Assembly (NCBI RefSeq): GCF_024763615.1
Contig: NC_077222.1
Coordinates: 24,118,001-24,182,000, forward strand
Reading direction: 5' to 3'
Length of the DNA: 64,000 bases
Source of the DNA: Phlebotomus papatasi
Taxonomy: Eukaryota; Arthropoda; Insecta; Diptera; Psychodidae
Of the stretch, positions 34,997-47,735 are shown one piece after another. The notes under the pieces are model-generated. The model had not been told where the DNA came from and made no database searches. It worked only from the letters and a program-made list of their open reading frames with translations. The position numbers were made by a program, and so were the translations under genes. Within the stretch, counting starts at the first letter, position 1, and the number at the start of each line of letters is the position of its first letter.

Positions 34997-35493
34997 TAAT
35001 TAAATAAATACAAAACCATATATGAGAATATTTTCAGTGATATATCTTAAAGAATATTTTAATTTATTTATATTCTGAATTAGTAATATTTTATTACTAA
35101 AACAATAGGTTTGGCATTTTTAGGTTAAGGACACTGAAATATGCATTTATTTTCTTTTTATTTTAATTTATGATAAATTTTTAAAATGATTCTAAAGAAT
35201 CAGATAACAAGAACCTGAATTTTATGTTCTATAACATTATCATGTGGAAATTTATAAGAACAACTTCTGTCTCTTTTAAAAACAATTATTAGGTCAATCA
35301 CCCATCTTCAAAAGTGAGTTAATCAGAATTTTAGAACCTTCTCAATGATACAATTTCTAAATAAAAATTATAATTAGGCATTTGTTTTATTAACAATATT
35401 TCGTAATTAATAAAAATATTATCAGAAATTGGAAAAAAAATTAAAAGTCGAAAAATACTTAATGCGAAAAATGCTTTAAAATTTCCACACTTA

Positions 35494-35919
35494 GGGTAAG
35501 TGTGCCAAATTCCGGCCAGCTTGCAATTTCGGCCACATTTTTTGTTCTTCGAATTTCCATGAATTTTCAGTTTCTGCATACCCTACAGATTATACTATGC
35601 AAAAAATAACAAAAAATGTCGCATCGACGAACAAGATGATTTTAAAAAGACATTGGTAGAATTCCGGAAGGACAAGGAACTATAAGAATGAAGGTGGCCG
35701 GAATAGGCCACCAATGCTATATCCACATTTTTATTCATTTTAAAATGTACTAAAAATGATTTTGAAGAAAATAAAGATGATAAACTGTCTACAAAATTCC
35801 AGGGACCACTCCTTAAGAAGAAGTAATAATATAATTCAATTTGTATTAAAAATATTACATTTCAAACTTGAGACTTTGTCGCTTGCATGCAGTTATGCCG
35901 ATATTTGGCACACTTACCC
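35494..35919. mobile_element. TAGGG-type element, GGGTAAGTGTGCCAAAT ends
   Basis: GGGTAAGTGTGCCAAAT, then TCCGG ... ATATTTGGCACACTTACCC, with TA at 35492-35493 and 35920-35921. 426 bases; internal GGCCGGAATAGGCC palindrome. A related fragment is at 28973-29160. Confidence 0.85.
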
Positions 35920-36335
35920 TAATAGCTTGAGACACAGACCAGTCCGTCTCAAGTTTAAAAGAATCTCGTTTTAAAATCCATAAAATTATTACCTAAAGAA
36001 AGTTTAAAAGTTGCAAATAAATATCAAAAACTTTATTACAGTTGCGATGGAACAAAAATGAGGGGGTAACTTTACGAACTAAAATAATAGCATTTTTATG
36101 GCGTTCTGGAATATGTGTCAGCTACACTTCTTTAGAGTTTCGATGGTTAATTAAGAGATTAATTTCAAACGATGCTTTGTAAGGCTTAAACCAAGAAAAG
36201 AGAAAAACTTTTGCTAAATCGTAATAAAAAAAATCTATTGAAATTTTACTTTTAATAAACCTTTGCAAGTATTAGGATTGTTTCTTCTTAAATTTAAAGA
36301 CGAACTAACTATTGTAATAGGTGACAATGAGATTA

Positions 36336-37326
36336 CAGTGGGACCTCGATAAAGTCAACCCCCTATAGAGTCAATCTCCAATAGAGTCAACAGCTATTTT
36401 TTTACTCTACGGACTCCGATAGAGTCAACTTGGACCCAAATTGACTCCTACAGAGTCAACTTTTCCATTATTATTGAACTAATAGTATTGTATGAATCTT
36501 TCGTAGTCAGGCGCCATGACATTTCATTTTTCAAAGACTACGGGAAAATTTGTTTAAGTCACGGTGCAATATTTGCAAGATTTTTACATGGAAAAGTGAA
36601 AAATAGCTCCACTTGTTATTAGGCTTGATGGGCCACTGGTTTTAGTGTATCAATGTAACGATTTTAACACAAGAAAAACAATATTATGATAAAATTTGTA
36701 TATTAACCGTGTAATCAATTTTTTCGACAAAATAATTTTCTTTTCGTTATTTTAAGCGTTTTGACCAACTGAAAGTTCTCTTATCTTAAGATTTTTTAGA
36801 AGTTTAGGAAGTTTAGAGCCATAGTTATGTCATAACGAAAAGAACAACTATCAATCTCTTCTTTCATACATTAAAAGTTCAAAATAACTCCTAATTAATA
36901 ACGTTAATTGCATCTGAATTTTCAACTATTAAATATCTACCGGAGCTCTTCGAAAAAAAAGCGAAAAAGGAAATCCTTAAGACGCCATTTCCTCGTGAAT
37001 GGACCTCAATATTATCACATGGACAGTAATTTTCACTTAAAATACTAATAATAAAAACATTCTGTAAGGTGATTCCTTAATCTCCAACTTTTGCCCAAAC
37101 ATACGACTTTTTTGGACCAGAGACTGTAGAATTTATGGGTTAATTAAATAAAATATTCGACCGTCATGTTAAATTTATCTATTATCTTGTACAAACATAA
37201 AATAATACACCTTTATATCAAAATTTCACATTTTAATTGATTTTTTTCGGACTCCGATAGAGTCACCGAATCCAATGGAATCAACAGGCCTGGAAATAAT
37301 TAGTTGACTCTATCGAGGTCCCACTG
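36336..37326. mobile_element. pogo/Tigger-like element, CAGTGGGACCTCGATA ends
   Basis: CAGTGGGACCTCGATAAAGT ... TATCGAGGTCCCACTG with TA at 36334-36335 and 37327-37328, 991 bases. These termini closely fit pogo/Tigger elements. Subterminal copies of GATAGAGTCAAC / GTTGACTC recur at both ends, suggesting repeated transposase-binding sites. No transposase ORF. It contains a copy of the CAGGGGCC family at 36508-36638. Confidence 0.88.
36508..36638. mobile_element. hAT-like CAGGGGCC family, internally deleted copy nested in the pogo-like element
   Basis: CAGGCGCCATGACATTTC ... TTATTAGGCTTGATGGGCC, then ACTG. Matches the two ends of the copies at 28707 and 39775 but lacks their central half. Confidence 0.65.
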
Positions 37327-37328
37327 TA

Positions 37329-38113
37329 CTCTGGATCTAAAACCATATTTTTCGATTTGTTTCAAAAACTGCTCCTAGATTTTTGTTTTATTTTAGAATA
37401 TGATTGAAAAAGTGTGTAGGTGAGTATTTCGTTGATCCATTTCGCTGTAACTTGAGAGGTCCTCATTGAAATGTTGGAGGGCATAGATCAAACAAGTTAG
37501 CGATTGTGCGTAGGCTGTGGGTCGAATGATTATGACTTAGACAACGTTAATCCAAAATATAAAGTGCATGGTGAAAGCATCTAAAATTGAGCACCTCTTA
37601 GTCAGATTTGAGTTTTTGCTACCTTTTTTTAAATATTCGAAAAAAATTAATTTAAATAATTTGAAGGTTTAAAGTTTGATTTCAAAACATTACCATTAAT
37701 TTTGAGTTATTTACCGAAAATAATGGAATATTTCATTGACCATTTTAAATATTTTATTAACTGAAATAATTTGTTGATGTTTATAACTTTTATGACTGCC
37801 TCTACAGTAAATTTTGATAACTGCACTATTTCTATTAACTAGATTTTTCTACCGGCAATTCACTATTTTACTGCCAATGTCGTAAAACTAAATAATTTTC
37901 GGTCAGAGAATAAAACAGTGTAAAATTTCAAGGAAATGTCATAAAAAAATATTTGGCATTATATAACTTGTTTAATGAGAATGCATTTATTCAGTGGAAA
38001 ATATTTTATTCCGTGAAAACTTTTTTATACAAGGAAAAAATCAAGATAAATCTTTATTTCAAGTGAAAATAAAATTTTGACGAGGTGTAATGAAATTTGT
38101 AGGAATTCAAATA
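37329..38113. other. AT-rich DNA, no gene seen
   Basis: No ORF with splice support and no element ends. Confidence 0.4.
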
Positions 38114-38295
38114 GGGGAAGGCTTTCAGGCTTTGCCTGACTCTGACTCCAGATACGTTTGACCTAATTATTTCAGGAAATTTCTGAAGACTTGCTATTCA
38201 AACATGCCATAGATAAGTCAGATTCATTAAAAGAATGTGGGAAAAATTTAAAGTGTTCGAAGGTAGAGTGTGTACGATGCCTGAAAGCCTTCTCG
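38114..38295. mobile_element. TAGGGG-type hairpin, GGGGAAGGCTTTCAGGC ends
   Basis: GGGGAAGGCTTTCAGGC ... GCCTGAAAGCCTTCTCG, TA at 38112-38113 and 38296-38297, 182 bases. Related to the element at about 52700-52826. Confidence 0.8.
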
Positions 38296-38296
38296 T

Positions 38297-38620
38297 AATT
38301 CAAAAGAAAAATGCACTTTGCGTATAATTTGCACTTTTACAATAACAAAAAAATATATTTCCGACAAAATTGCGTCTAGGAATGAATTAGTTGCTTTATC
38401 AAGTAATTGATTTTTTTTAATTAAAACGAAAAGCAAGTTAAACTAAATTTCAAGTAATACAAATGGATGAATTCAAGAGAAAAATGCACTTTTCGTATAA
38501 TTTCCATTTTTATAGCAAAAAATATATATCTTTCCAAGAATACTACGTCTAAAGAAATGAATTAGTTGGTTTATGAAGCAATTGTAATTTTTTTAATAAA
38601 ACTAAAAGCAAGGCTTAACT
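38297..38620. repeat. Direct tandem duplication, unit about 175 bp
   Basis: Two diverged units beginning ATTCAAAAGAAAAATGCAC (about 38297) and ATTCAAGAGAAAAATGCAC (about 38471). Both continue through CGTATAATTT, GAATGAATTAGTTG-like and AAAACGAAAAGCAAG-like segments. Confidence 0.75.
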
Positions 38621-39774
38621 TTCATTAACTTCAGAATAATAATAGGTAATTTATCATATTCTCCATGCTAAGTTATTTGACAATAAATTGCAGTGCAATT
38701 TGGGAAATTGTGCAAGGATGGAAGTTCAAAGGCTACAATTGAGCAGCTGTGTTGGGGATATTTGAGTGCAATTTTGGAGTTTATTTATTAAAATTTTGCA
38801 TTTTTTTTTCAGCATATCCCATAGTAGCATTTTATAAACTTTTTTCTGACACATTCTCACGCTCTTTTGCCACAATTTTGAAAAGCTTGGAGTTAGGGGA
38901 ATAGCTTAAGATGGACATATAATACTGCAAAATGTTCCACAATTCACCATGCAGCACATGATGCCTTTCACATCTTGCACCTACTTCCTTGTAATCCAGC
39001 ACGAAAAAAAACCGGCAGCAGTGTGTGAAATTGTGCATTAGGGTAACTCCATTTTCATCTGCAATTTATGGGAGAAATGCAGAATTTTTCACAAGCAAAA
39101 TACATTGGAGCTTTGGAAGCTCTGGAATGAGAAGCTCATAGCGTCGCCAAGGGAGTAGTTGTATTTGCAGGAAATAATGAAAGTTGCCAAGAAGTCTCCC
39201 ACTGTCAACATCAGTCTCATGGTACAATTTCTTTTCTGTTAATAAACAATCTCTTGTAAAATAAAAGTTATAAATCGACATGGATAGGAAAAAAGCGGCA
39301 TCCCCATTTATCAGTTTGTGCTATTTTTCTCGCACAGAATGGATATACAGTTAATGGAAAATGAGAAGAAAATGCATATTCATTAAAATTCAATTACATT
39401 TTCTAAAGGAAAATTTGTATAATTACTCCATTAATCCACATGTACTCGTTTGAAATAACAAGCTAGACAAACGCAGAATTCTACCCCATTCCCCATGGTT
39501 AATATTGAAGAGAATTCCTACTTCCTACTTGTCTTCGGAGTTTACAAGATGAATTTACACAGTATATGATGGTGAATTTCCCATAAAGTAGCAATAGATG
39601 GAACAAGTCATTCATGAAGATGGAAAAGCACTCAAGGGTTCCGTTATACTTAATGAAACTTTCAAGCTTATCAATGACATGGAAATTTTGTCACAATTTC
39701 TGACTTTAAATATTTTATTTATTTCAATTCCATATGAAACGAGCACTTTGAATTTTGGTTTTGCTGTTTAAATG
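38621..39774. other. Unique DNA, no gene recognised
   Basis: Minus-strand ORFs at 38832-39038 and 39066-39281 have no recognisable domain. No convincing splice pair was found. Confidence 0.35.
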
Positions 39775-40044
39775 CCTCTCGACATTTCATTTTTCCATAC
39801 GTTTTTACACAGAGGCACTGAAGACTATTGGCAAGTTTTTTCCTAAAGAGAATTGACTAATCAGTCTGATATATTTCGAAATTGTGCATTAAAAGCTATC
39901 TAAAAATACATATTTCATAATGCTCGCCGAAATAATACAAGAACTATGAGGAAATTTGTTTAAGTCGCGGTGCAATATCTGCAAAATTTTTACAAGGAAA
40001 AGTGAAAAATATCTTCACTTTTTATTAGGCTTGACGGGCCCCTG
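39775..40044. mobile_element. hAT-like MITE, CAGGGGCC family, with exact 8-bp duplication
   Basis: Starts CCTCTCGACATTTC and ends AGGCTTGACGGGCCCCTG, between exact direct repeats TTTAAATG (39767-39774 and 40045-40052). The left end appears to have lost CAGGGG. The 8-bp duplication supports hAT affinity for the whole family. Confidence 0.75.
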
Positions 40045-40536
40045 TTTAAATGCACTTACAAAACTGGCTTTCAAAACACATGCTTCTTTGTATTTAGATT
40101 ACAGCGCCTCTGGTGTTGATTTTGCAAACTCTGCTAGTTTTAGAAAATTTACACTCATTTCAAGACCTTCAAATTTTTACTCATGAATAATTAAATTGGT
40201 TCTTCAGAATTGAAGTTATGCTCACTTATGTTTCAAAAAACAGCAAAATAGTTTTGCCTAAATTACGGTCGCATCAGCAAATTCAAGTTGAGATTTTTTT
40301 CTGTACCGAGTCGAAGGTATATCAGAGAAAACTTACCTAAAAAACCCTTTGGAAGTTCGAATGTGTAAACCGATGAATTACACAAAAGTGAGCAAGTTCC
40401 TCAGCAGGACATTTATTTTAATGAAATCGTATTTCACACAAGTGTTTTCTGCAAACGTGTGTAAACGTTTGCGGAATAGTGTGTAAATGTTTACACACTG
40501 TTGCTGACATTGTTGACAATTAATGTGTCAGGGATA

Positions 40537-41370
40537 CCCCATAGCAAAAGAAGGCGGAATAGGAATAACAAGCGAAAAATTCCACGGAATTTTCCAGTAT
40601 TTTTCCATGAAAAAATCCATGGAAATTTTCCATAATAGATTCCAAGGAAAATCATATGGATTTATACAGGATTTTTCTGTGGAACATATCCATGGAAATG
40701 TTCGTGGAATTTATGTGGATTATTCGACCTAAATAAAATGGAGAAAAAATGAAGCTGTCTCATGCATCTCATGCTTTTACTTTCGAATATTAAAGAAATA
40801 GCAAAGATCACGGGGATTTTAATAAGTTTTACTGATCCAGCGAAAACGAATTACCACTTTAGATAATAAAAAACTATTTTATTTAAATTTTTTTTTTAGG
40901 TTGACGACCTATTTAATGTGATCACTTCACTATTATCTACACGAGACGCAGTGTCGCATAATTAATTATATTCGCAGGAGTCACTAAAAATGTTTGCGGA
41001 AGGTTTGGAAACAAATTATCTATGTTGTCACAACACCATTTTATTTGTTTGACATTCGAGAAAAAAGTGGAAAAAACCATATAAAACCCTATGGAAAGAT
41101 ACTGGAAATTTCCATACGATTTTTCCAGCTTATGCCGCGGACGTTTCACGTGTGAGTTTCCATACAAATATTCCACGGAACTCCGCGGAATTTAACGCTG
41201 GAATTCCAATAGATCATAATTGAAATTCCATGGAGAACTATGATTCCAATGGAATTTCCAACTCCAAATTCCATGGAAAATTTCCTGGAATTTTAGCGTC
41301 AAATTCCGTGGATTATTGCAATTAGGACGCTAGTTTTCCACTGGAATTTCAGCGGAATTTTGCTATGGGG
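40537..41370. mobile_element. Non-autonomous element with CCCCATAGCAAAA ends and TCCATGGAA repeats
   Basis: CCCCATAGCAAAA ... TTTTGCTATGGGG with TA on both sides (40535-40536, 41371-41372), 834 bases. The subterminal thirds are filled with many variants of TTCCATGGAAATTTTCC in both orientations, a palindromic motif repeated more than ten times. The ORFs at 40523, 40937 and 41299 are products of these repeats. Confidence 0.85.
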
Positions 41371-41700
41371 TACCGAAATTCGAATTGGCAGTACAATCAG
41401 CGCTAAAGCGGCGAGTACGTGAACGTCCAATTTAGGCTTTCGGTAGATTTTCGAATAGGTTTGGCTTGGCTTTAGAGTGGATTTGTCTCTTCGAAAGCTT
41501 ATTAGTGAACGGAGACAATTAGTCGATTTCGTTAAGGATATGAATTTCATAAAATATTCACAATACTCAAAATATTTACTAAATATTGTGAAGTTTTCTT
41601 AGTAGGTAATCTCAAAAAAAAAAAAATTTAAACAGTCATAGCCGAAGCTTCAAGTCATTTTTACTTCTCGTTTCGGCCGCGTGGTGGCTGAAATATTCTA

Positions 41701-41956
41701 CACCGAGAGAAATCCGAAAAAGTCAAAATAAAATTCCGAAAATGTTAATTTTACCCTGCATTATTGATCCGAAAACGGTGTAAATATTATGCTTTTTAGG
41801 TGTATTATGGGTTAAAGTTACCCTTTGTTATGTTTATTTTACCCTAAAAAAAAGGTGTAAAATTAACATTAAAAAATGTTGATATACTTTTACACCTAAA
41901 AAGTGTTAAAGTTATGACGAAAAAAAAGTTAATCGCACCCTCTTTTTTTCTCAGTG
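41701..41956 (+). mobile_element. MITE, CACTGAGA family, copy C
   Basis: CACCGAGAGAAATCC ... TTTTTTTCTCAGTG, 256 bases, TA on both sides (41699-41700, 41957-41958). Same orientation as copy B. Confidence 0.87.
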
Positions 41957-44380
41957 TATGTTTGAATTTTGAAGAGACTTGAGTGTTTACACGTATCAGT
42001 CTTCACTTAGTTGTGGGGAAAATTATTACAACGAAGTTCGTAATATTACTGTCCCGGTACTAAACCCTGTTATGATCCTTGAACAATTTTTTATAATGTT
42101 TTAGCGAATTTGTAGATTAAAAATCTGATATTTTGTTCAAAATTTTCGAACATCATCGTCATTTTGTGCAGGAAAACAGGTATTTACCTTTTAGCGGAGA
42201 CACTTTTAAAGAATAAAACTCTGTCAGTAAACACACCGAATCTCGAACCACTTTTTGAAGAGTTTCATTATTTGTTTTAGCCAAGACACTTTTACAAAAT
42301 TAAACTCCGCCTGTGAATACATATATAATATTACACTTATTTACAATTTTGAAAAATCTTCACAATATCTATTAAATAATTGCAATATTCGCTAATGAAA
42401 TCATCAATGAATTGCAATAAAAATGAACCTAATTACTTGATGTTATTTTTAAAATAGGGGAGGATAGGGCAGTTTAACGAAGCGACACTTCAATTTTTTT
42501 GTAAATTTCTTTTATTCCCTTGAAAGCAATGAGATAAAATCTATGTCTTACTAAAGCTGTACCTACGTGGCATGTTCACAAAATTTATTAATTTCGCAAT
42601 GCTTCTCATTTGAATTCTTCAATTAATCCCTGTCCACAATTTTTCTCAAATTTAATAAACACTTCTAAAATATTTGTAAATTTTACAAAATATTGTAAGA
42701 ATTTGACTAATTTGATTTTACTGTGTTAATATTAACTGTGCTTCTTTCCTATTTAATTTTTCTTTATGTGCAAATATCGTAAACCAAAAAGTTGGCAACA
42801 TTGTTGACTAAAGTGGAATAATTGGTTGAATGGAGTGATTTTTTAATGAGTCGCCCTTCCGCCTTGCGACCTTATTCCGGGAAAATTGCTACATTTTTCT
42901 GTGGAGCACTTGACTCTGGGGAACTTTCACGCAAATACTACTTATTGCATGCTACCACCGCTGCAGGGACGTTTTCACGTGAAAATTCTCAAACCTGTCT
43001 TTCATAATTAAACCCACACACTTCGTGACCGCAAAAGACTCAGAAGTGGGATTTATTTGGATGGCATATATGCAAATTTTTCTTGTGGGTGGTAAAAGTT
43101 GGGGGTGGAAGAAGTTTTGTTTATTTTCTTAGATAAAGTTCAGTGATTTTATTTAGTCCACGCAGATCTAAAAGCTGGAAAATTGTGGTGAGAGGAAGGG
43201 TGAAGGGGGTTGTTGTGGGATGATTAGAATATAAGGACTATCTTGCCTCAAGGCAGTGACCTTTTTATTCTACATTCTCCAAAAACCGCCTCACATGCTA
43301 TCGTAAATTCCACAACTCCCCTTGAGAGAAAATTAATAATCTTGTGAGCTCCAAGAGAGAAAAAAATGAGCCATCATCCAACGCAGATTCCATAATCTTG
43401 GCCATGGAGAGAAATTCTCATTGAAATTTCCCACAGAGTGGGATGATATTTGAAGTTCATCCGACCATCTCTTCAAATTTATCTTCATGTATCTCAAGCA
43501 TTGTTTATGATAGCACAAGAATAGAGTTGATGCTTCAATTGTCGCTTATGTGATACTTTGCAGAAAATTCCGGGTAGTTTTTCTTGTTCCACTTGGGGAT
43601 GGGAGGGAAATGGGGTGGTTTGCGTACGAAAAGCACTGGCGCCAGACTCTCTTGGAGGCGCTCATAACACTTAAATTGCAACCATCATAAAATGGTCCAC
43701 ATTATTGCTTTTATTGCAGAGACTCTTGCTATCAATGTGACAAAAATAATTTCCCTTCAACACCCATAAATAATTTTCTTCCTTTATTCTTTTTTTTCTG
43801 CGCACTCTGTGGGAAAACTCCGAGATGCCCTCAAGTCCATTTTTCATTTCCATCCGCATTCTGCTAGAAGTGGTACAAGGCTAATATTCTGCGTTCAATG
43901 CGTATAAACTTTTTTATTGAATTCAACTCTAATAGAATTTGCAGAGGTCTGGATTGAGAAACACTTGATCTAATTTCATTTTTATGCTATCTTATTAGGA
44001 ATTCAATGAAGAATGGTAGAGATATTACATTTCAAAAATGAAAAATAACGCAAGAGGAAGAATTTAGAATATCTTAAGAGCCATATTGCATAGCAGAGTG
44101 GATATTACACACCGAGAAATTGGTATTTTCATAAGAATTTAATCTGCAATTTTAAGAATATTTATATCATGTCGAAGGAATACCTATTGTCACTTTAAGA
44201 TTTAGTTTCGACTTTTTGGAACTCTTTAAGTACCTTTCGATATACGGGATTACATTTTTATAGCAAGAAGTAGATTGAAAACTGTCATATTATAATAGCT
44301 AAAAAGTGTTTCCTGCCGAAGAGATGTCCCCTCGACCTTAAACTAAATTTTAAGAAATATTTAAATTTTAGAAGAGACTT
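41957..44380. other. Mixed AT-rich DNA and a unique island at 42.8-43.9 kb
   Basis: A solitary TAGGGG-type end (GGGGAGGATAGGGCAG at 42457) has no partner. The island 42790-43880 is GC-richer and free of elements; ORFs there (42822-43007 plus, 43333-43518 and 43671-43859 minus) lack domains and splice context. Confidence 0.35.
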
Positions 44381-45042
44381 GGGGAATATAGTGGCGGCCA
44401 TAATAATAGAGTCAGCTCCGCAAAGACCACTATTTTACCATGAGCATTTTTGTTTATTCCAATTCGTTGAAATAATTTTGACATAGAAATGTTCAAATAA
44501 TTATCTTACGTCAAATAAGTGTTATTTTGGCCGCTAGATGTCTCTATTTTTCACAGAATACATCAATAGTGAAATTTGGTTTGAACAACACAATAGGACC
44601 ACTTTTATTTAAATTAAAGAATGTGACCTATAAATCTAATAAGTTTATATAAATCCATATTTAGAAACCATAAATGACAGTTTCCCAGTTTTTTTGGCTG
44701 AACTGAATTTCACTATTGACGTATTCTGTGTTTAATAGAGACCTCTAGCGGCCAAAACAACCCTTATTCTACGATTCTTATAGTTTGAAGATTTCTACTG
44801 CAGAATTATATCAACAAATTGTGAAAAATACAAAAGTTAAAAAAATATAAGCTTTGCAAAATGATTATATTATTTTGGCCGCCACTGTATGTAGGCATGG
44901 ACGCACACAGTGAATTTTCAAACGATGCGAATTTTCTCTTTGGTTTCAAGATATCTTAGCCATAAATCTGATAATTATTAACCTCAAGAGACAATATGTA
45001 AAATGGAAGAATCACTCTGTGCGGACCATGCCTACATTACCC
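44381..45042. mobile_element. TAGGG-type element split by a nested CAGT-ended element
   Basis: Outer ends GGGGAATA[insert]TGTAGGCATGG ... CCATGCCTACATTACCC, with TA at 45043-45044. Removing the insert at 44389-44887 restores a 5' end that pairs with the 3' end. Inner arms GTAGGCATGG, then ACGCACACAG, mirror CTCTGTGCGGACC, then ATGCCTAC. Confidence 0.65.
44389..44887. mobile_element. CAGTGGCGGCC-ended foldback element (pogo-like), nested
   Basis: TAGTGGCGGCCATAATAATA ... TATTATTTTGGCCGCCACTG with TA at 44387-44388 and 44888-44889. A second, inner inverted repeat pairs GGCCGCTAGATGTCTCTA with AGAGACCTCTAGCGGCC. 499 bases, no ORF. Confidence 0.8.
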
Positions 45043-45668
45043 TAAATCCTTTTAAAGTCAACTATACCTATCAAGAATCTGAGGAAAATTCATTGATTCA
45101 ACTTAAAATCTAATTGTATAAACTGGAATCATTTGCGTAAATATTTAGGTTTTATTATTGATCAAAATTTAATATATTACTCAGAATTTGTAGTGTACTA
45201 TAAACGAAAATATTACAGACCTTTTTAAATTGACAAAAATGTTTTTTTACAAACAATTTTTCGTATTCTAAACGAAATTGAGTGATATATTTTTGAACAG
45301 ATATGCAACAAAAAATTAAATTCAGTCAGCCATAAATCAAGTTCAATAAAAATATAATTTTGACAGTAGACAATCATATTTGTGCAGTAGTCAATCTGGA
45401 ACTTTTCAAAGAGTAAAATTTTCCTGTAAGGTTTTAGCAAAAAGAAAATAAATAGATTTTATTTTAAATGTAATCATTTTATATTTTATTTATATAAACT
45501 ATATAAATCTATTTAAAAAATAGATTTAGATTTATTTCAGATCTAAATTCATTTACTGGCCAAACTTAATTTTTTACTGATTAGTTTCCATAAAGAATAA
45601 ATGATTTATGTATTTTACTAACTAAATTTATTCTTTAATGCATGAGGTATAACTTTTAGATTAGCAAA

Positions 45669-46225
45669 ATTTCATGAAAACAAAATTCACGTCCCTTTCT
45701 TTCTCAAAAGATTAACATAAGTCTCTCTTATCTAACTCTTTCGGACTCAAAATTTAACTAAACTAAATTAAATTTGATTTCATGTTCAAAAGAAGAAGAA
45801 AAGTGCAAATGAGTAGGACAAACATATGCAAAGCTTTTAATAAAGAAAGAGATGTGAATTTCGATTTTATGAAATTTTCTTGATCTAAAAGATATACCGG
45901 AGCTATTACTGACAGATATTAATATTTTTTTCTGAGCAAATGTATTTTTTTACTCACCGAATCTACTTCTTAAAACCTCTACCATCTCTCTTAGATCAAG
46001 ATAATTTCATGAAATCGAAATTCGCAGTTTTTAGTGTCCCATTTATTTTGCTAGGTTATGCTCATTCCACTCCATCACACTCAAAATTGGATTGGACTGA
46101 ATTTAATTTGGTGTGATATTTAAACGAAGAGTGTAAAAAAGTCATATGGTCATGTACGACTTTTGAAAAAGAAAGGGATATGAATTTTGATTTAATGAAA
46201 ATATCCTGATCTAAAAGCTCCGCCA
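45669..46225. repeat. Interleaved inverted/direct repeats (GAAAGAGATGTGAATTTC motif)
   Basis: A segment reading CTTTTGAAAAAGAAAGGG, then ATATGAATTTTGATTT (about 46160-46200) occurs inverted at about 45669-45712 and in related form at 45846-45890 and, inverted, at 45990-46025. The four pieces form two imperfect hairpins. Class unknown. Confidence 0.55.
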
Positions 46226-46330
46226 GACCGGAGAACCTAGTCTTAAGATACTAAATAGTTCATTCAAAATAATTCATAATAATGGGTATTCTGAAAACAA
46301 ATTTCATTGAGAGAAACACTTTAAGAAATT

Positions 46331-46558
46331 GTCGCGAAAGTGCCCATGCTTCGTAAAATCCCAAGTTTTGTAATGAATAATTTTCTCATGTTTTCTTATG
46401 TTTGTCAATAAATGCAATTCCGCAGTATATCTGAAAAAACTGGGCACTTTGCCCTAGTTTTTAAAATATGGGTGCGATGATTTATAGTTATCGAGAAATA
46501 TAGAAAAAAATTAGTCATTACGAAGCTTGGGATAATACAAAGCATGGGCACTTTCCCC
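46331..46558. mobile_element. TAGGGG-type hairpin, AAAGTGCCCATGCTT ends
   Basis: The right end AAAGCATGGGCACTTTCCCC is followed by TA (46559-46560). The left end GCGAAAGTGCCCATGCTTCG is its partner, with decayed G-run. Inner arms pair AATCCCAAG...GTAATGA with TCATTACG...CTTGGGAT. Confidence 0.7.
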
Positions 46559-47735
46559 TAAATAGAAAGGGGAAGTGTGTTATACATGAAAATGTGTACA
46601 CTACTTCTGATTATATTTTCCACCCTTTGATGAATGGCTTTCTGTTAGATTTTCATTAATTTTGATTTTTTATTGAATCAGTCACGAGGATATCGTTACG
46701 TTACTAATTTTCTAAATCTATTTTTTCACAGATATTTTCTTTACTATCATTCATGTAATGACATAAAAATTGACGGGTTTGTTTGAAAGTGAACATAAAT
46801 ACTTAGCATGGTCAATACAACTTGATAGCCAATAGCTTTTAACTTAAGTTTATATGATCTTTTACAATTTCAAAGAGAATATTAAATAATTGCTGGAAAA
46901 GAGCATAGTTTTCAATATTTATCATGAGCAATCGGAATGTTATAAATATTTTATGCTTTTAGTAATCATAATTTTTTTTGTAAACAAGAAATTTTACATT
47001 TCAAATTCATATGAGAAGTGTATTATCTTTTAATTTGATTTCATTTACATTCCAATTTTTTTTTATTGGATTTCAGAAATGAAATGTAACAATAAGGGGT
47101 ATTGATAAGTCGAAAGCTGAGCACAGATAAGCTAATGAACCAAGCTTTCCAACAATAGTTCATTCATTCAATTATGTTCATCAGGAGCTGAGTTATACCA
47201 CTACAAACTTTCGACCTCTTCTAGTGACAGAATATATGATCTCATCTAATATTTATATATTTTTTAAAATAAATTCTATTGAGCGTTTCGATATTTGAAT
47301 AAAAACAAGTAATTTTTAAATTATAAAACTCTTATTAGGATTCTTATAGGTTTCGTGTAATGTAATTTTTGCATAAGAAGTCTGGAAATATTATATTTAG
47401 AATTTAATATAAATTGAATGTTCTGGGTATTTTCTTTTTTAGGAGTGTTGTTTGTAACCTCTTAGGGTAGTTTATCGTCTTTGTATTCTCTAAAATAATA
47501 CTTCGTGCACTTAAAAAATTAAAAAAATATATATCCATTGCTTTGTGTGTAAGTTCGGACACTGTGTGAAATTGCGAACACCTAGTTTCTCATTTTATTT
47601 AATCAGAATAAATATTTAGAAGGAAAACACTGCTCATTAAATATTCTAAGTTAACTGCATTATTTTATTCAGTCACATTGTCCGAAGTTTTATGAAATGT
47701 GTCCGGTATTTTTCAGCTGTCCGAAATTGCCACAG
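46559..47735. other. AT-rich DNA with TTCGGACA motifs
   Basis: No gene seen. Motifs TTCGGACA and TGTCCGAA recur at about 47552, 47686, 47700 and 47719, just before the RTE-like fragment. Confidence 0.4.

Noticed and set aside
42457..42480. Another complete TAGGGG-type element
   Set aside because: The left end GGGGAGGATAGGGCAG is clear, but no matching right end was found in the next kilobase.
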